DNA from: a bacterium
GTDB taxonomy: Bacteria > UBP14 > UBA6098 > B30-G16
Length of the DNA stretch: 21,783 nt
Assembly: GCA_030620455.1 (NCBI GenBank)
Contig: JAUXEQ010000002.1
Coordinates: forward strand, 1-21,783
Direction of reading: 5' to 3'
Positions within the stretch are counted from its first letter, which is position 1. Every line of letters begins with the position of its first letter. Below are positions 20,961 to 21,783 of the stretch, piece after piece. Under the pieces are notes generated by a model. It did not search any database, was not told the DNA's origin, and worked only from the letters and a program-made list of their open reading frames with translations. Made by a program: the position numbers and the translations under genes.

Positions 20961-21329
20961 CTATAAAACCTCAGGTGCCAACGAAATAATCTTTGTATAT
21001 TCGTGTTCTCTCAATTCTCTTGCTACAGGACCAAAAACTCGAGTACCCCTTGGTTCCCCATCCTCATTTACGATAACAGCAGCATTGTCGTCAAACTTAA
21101 TATGACTTCCGTTTCTTCGATGAATGGGCTTTCTTGTTCTCACAATAACTGCCTGAACAACATCTCCTTTTTTTATCTGAGAATTAGGTATTGCTTCTCT
21201 CACAGATACAACAATAGTTTGACCGATAGTAGCATAATTCTTTTTCGAACCGTGAGTCAAACCAATACATCTAATTTTTTTTGCACCCGAGTTGTCAGCA
21301 ACAATTAATTTTGTATTTCTAAAAATCAT
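20961..21329 (-). CDS. rplN: 50S ribosomal protein uL14
   Basis: Lies at the subunit interface and forms a bridge with 16S rRNA. The 122-residue chain shows KLIVADNSGAKKIRCIGL, then GDVVQAVIVRTRKPIHRRNGSHIKFDDNAAVIVN in blocks (VVQAVIVRTRK, IKFDDNAAVIVN) and GTRVFGPVARELRE. It is normally the first gene of the spc operon. Start: ATG at 21329 behind AGGAGGTGAATA, one of the best ribosome sites here. It lies 72 bases after rpsQ. Confidence 0.98.
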   Translation of the reverse strand: MIFRNTKLIVADNSGAKKIRCIGLTHGSKKNYATIGQTIVVSVREAIPNSQIKKGDVVQAVIVRTRKPIHRRNGSHIKFDDNAAVIVNEDGEPRGTRVFGPVARELREHEYTKIISLAPEVL

Positions 21330-21401
21330 TATTCACCTCCTGAGACATCTCACCCAGTCATATAGGCGGAAACTAATAGTCGTAGTGAATTCATTGGAGA
21401 A

Positions 21402-21659
21402 TTACTCAGAACCGACGGCACGTTTTAAAATCTCTACAAGCTCCCACGATTTTGTTTTAGAAAAGAGTCTTGATTCAATTACTTTAACAATATCCCCAAC
21501 CTTAGCTTTATTCTCGGAATCGTGAGCCTTAACTCTAGATCTACGTTTAACCACTTTTTTATATAAAGGGTGCGGAATTAACCTTTTAAGTTCCACCGTA
21601 ATTGTCTTGTCCATCCTATCAGATATTACAATCCCCTCAAAAGTTCTTCGGTTGCCCAT
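21402..21659 (-). CDS. rpsQ: 30S ribosomal protein uS17
   Basis: Primary 16S rRNA-binding protein with an OB fold. It reads MGNRRTFEGIVISDRMDKTITVEL, seen as RRTFEGIVISDRMDKTI, then RLIPHPLYKKVVKRRSRVKAHDSENKAKVGDIV (as HPLYKKVVKRRSRVKAHD) and VIESRLFSKTKSWELVEIL. Length is 85. Start: ATG at 21659, with GGGAG five bases before; the frame continues eleven codons upstream without a ribosome site or family similarity. In most bacteria rpsQ ends the S10 operon right after rpmC. Here at least 120 bases upstream hold no recognisable rpmC, and a TTGACA box is present instead. Confidence 0.97.
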   Translation of the reverse strand: MGNRRTFEGIVISDRMDKTITVELKRLIPHPLYKKVVKRRSRVKAHDSENKAKVGDIVKVIESRLFSKTKSWELVEILKRAVGSE

Positions 21660-21712
21660 TATTCTCCCTATTTGAATGTAAAACAAAACCAAGAACTATC
21701 AAATGAAATTGG

Positions 21713-21740
21713 AAAATATATTAACAAAAACCCTTGTCAA
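21713..21740 (-). promoter_or_regulatory. candidate promoter of the rpsQ-led unit
   Basis: On the minus strand a perfect TTGACA (21740-21735) is followed after 16 bases by TATTTT (21718-21713, four of six matches). A TATATT two bases closer is spaced too tightly. RNA would start near 21706, giving a leader of about 45 bases. It marks a likely boundary between the S10-type and spc-type units. Confidence 0.5.
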
Positions 21741-21783
21741 GCAAATATTATTTAATTTTTTGGAATTGGTTGATGTTTTCCCA

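Noticed and set aside
1..21783. CRISPR array, tRNA, rRNA or insertion sequence
   Set aside because: No regularly spaced direct repeats, no cloverleaf-like or rRNA-like segment in the gaps, and no transposase or integrase frame were seen.

Overview
This A+T-rich window (roughly one third G+C by eye) is a piece of a bacterial chromosome made almost entirely of housekeeping genes. The cell was probably a diderm: an LptF/LptG-family lipopolysaccharide-transport permease is present. Several protein variants (RpoA beginning MKWKAMQMP, bL36 ending NPKHKQRQG, a tailed bL17, zinc-type uS14) fit the FCB group or a neighbouring candidate phylum of the WOR-3 or Cloacimonadota kind. The lineage is an inference from protein style, not from a tree. 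I see no tRNA, rRNA, CRISPR array, transposase or phage gene.

Left part (1-5727), all on the minus strand: an unrecognised protein with a cysteine cluster (35-964) that has its own promoter; ispG (isoprenoid synthesis) directly behind trxB (thioredoxin reductase); then pgk and gap, two consecutive glycolytic enzymes. A 323-base intergenic region (5728-6050) separates these from a short plus-strand unit, rpsP-khpA (6051-6644), which has a near-perfect sigma70-type promoter in front and a clear intrinsic terminator behind. The genes that often follow rpsP-khpA (rimM, trmD, rplS) are absent here.

Middle (6722-9217), minus strand: a two-gene unit of an LptF/LptG-type permease and a radical SAM protein of the B12-binding-domain class, three bases apart. 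It is separated from the ribosomal cluster by a strong G5/C5 terminator at 9286-9309.

Right part (9405-21659), minus strand: the complete spc-alpha ribosomal cluster in the classical order rpsQ-rplN-rplX-rplE-rpsN-rpsH-rplF-rplR-rpsE-rpmD-rplO-secY-adk-map-infA-rpmJ-rpsM-rpsK-rpsD-rpoA-rplQ. rpmJ is only 37 codons long. The cluster is unusually loose, with many gaps of 70-180 bases, and it holds several leader hairpins and internal signals. The clearest are a TTGACA promoter before rpsQ and a promoter plus terminator that appear to make infA its own transcription unit. Genes here make ribosomal proteins, the RNA polymerase alpha subunit, the SecY channel, adenylate kinase, methionine aminopeptidase and IF-1.

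No obvious new multi-gene system is visible. The most interesting points are the uS11 C-terminus that lacks the conserved His-Asn-Gly site, the roughly 200-residue charged tail on bL17, the isolated infA unit without a Shine-Dalgarno sequence, the 65-base adk/map overlap, and the unrecognised cysteine-cluster protein at the left edge.
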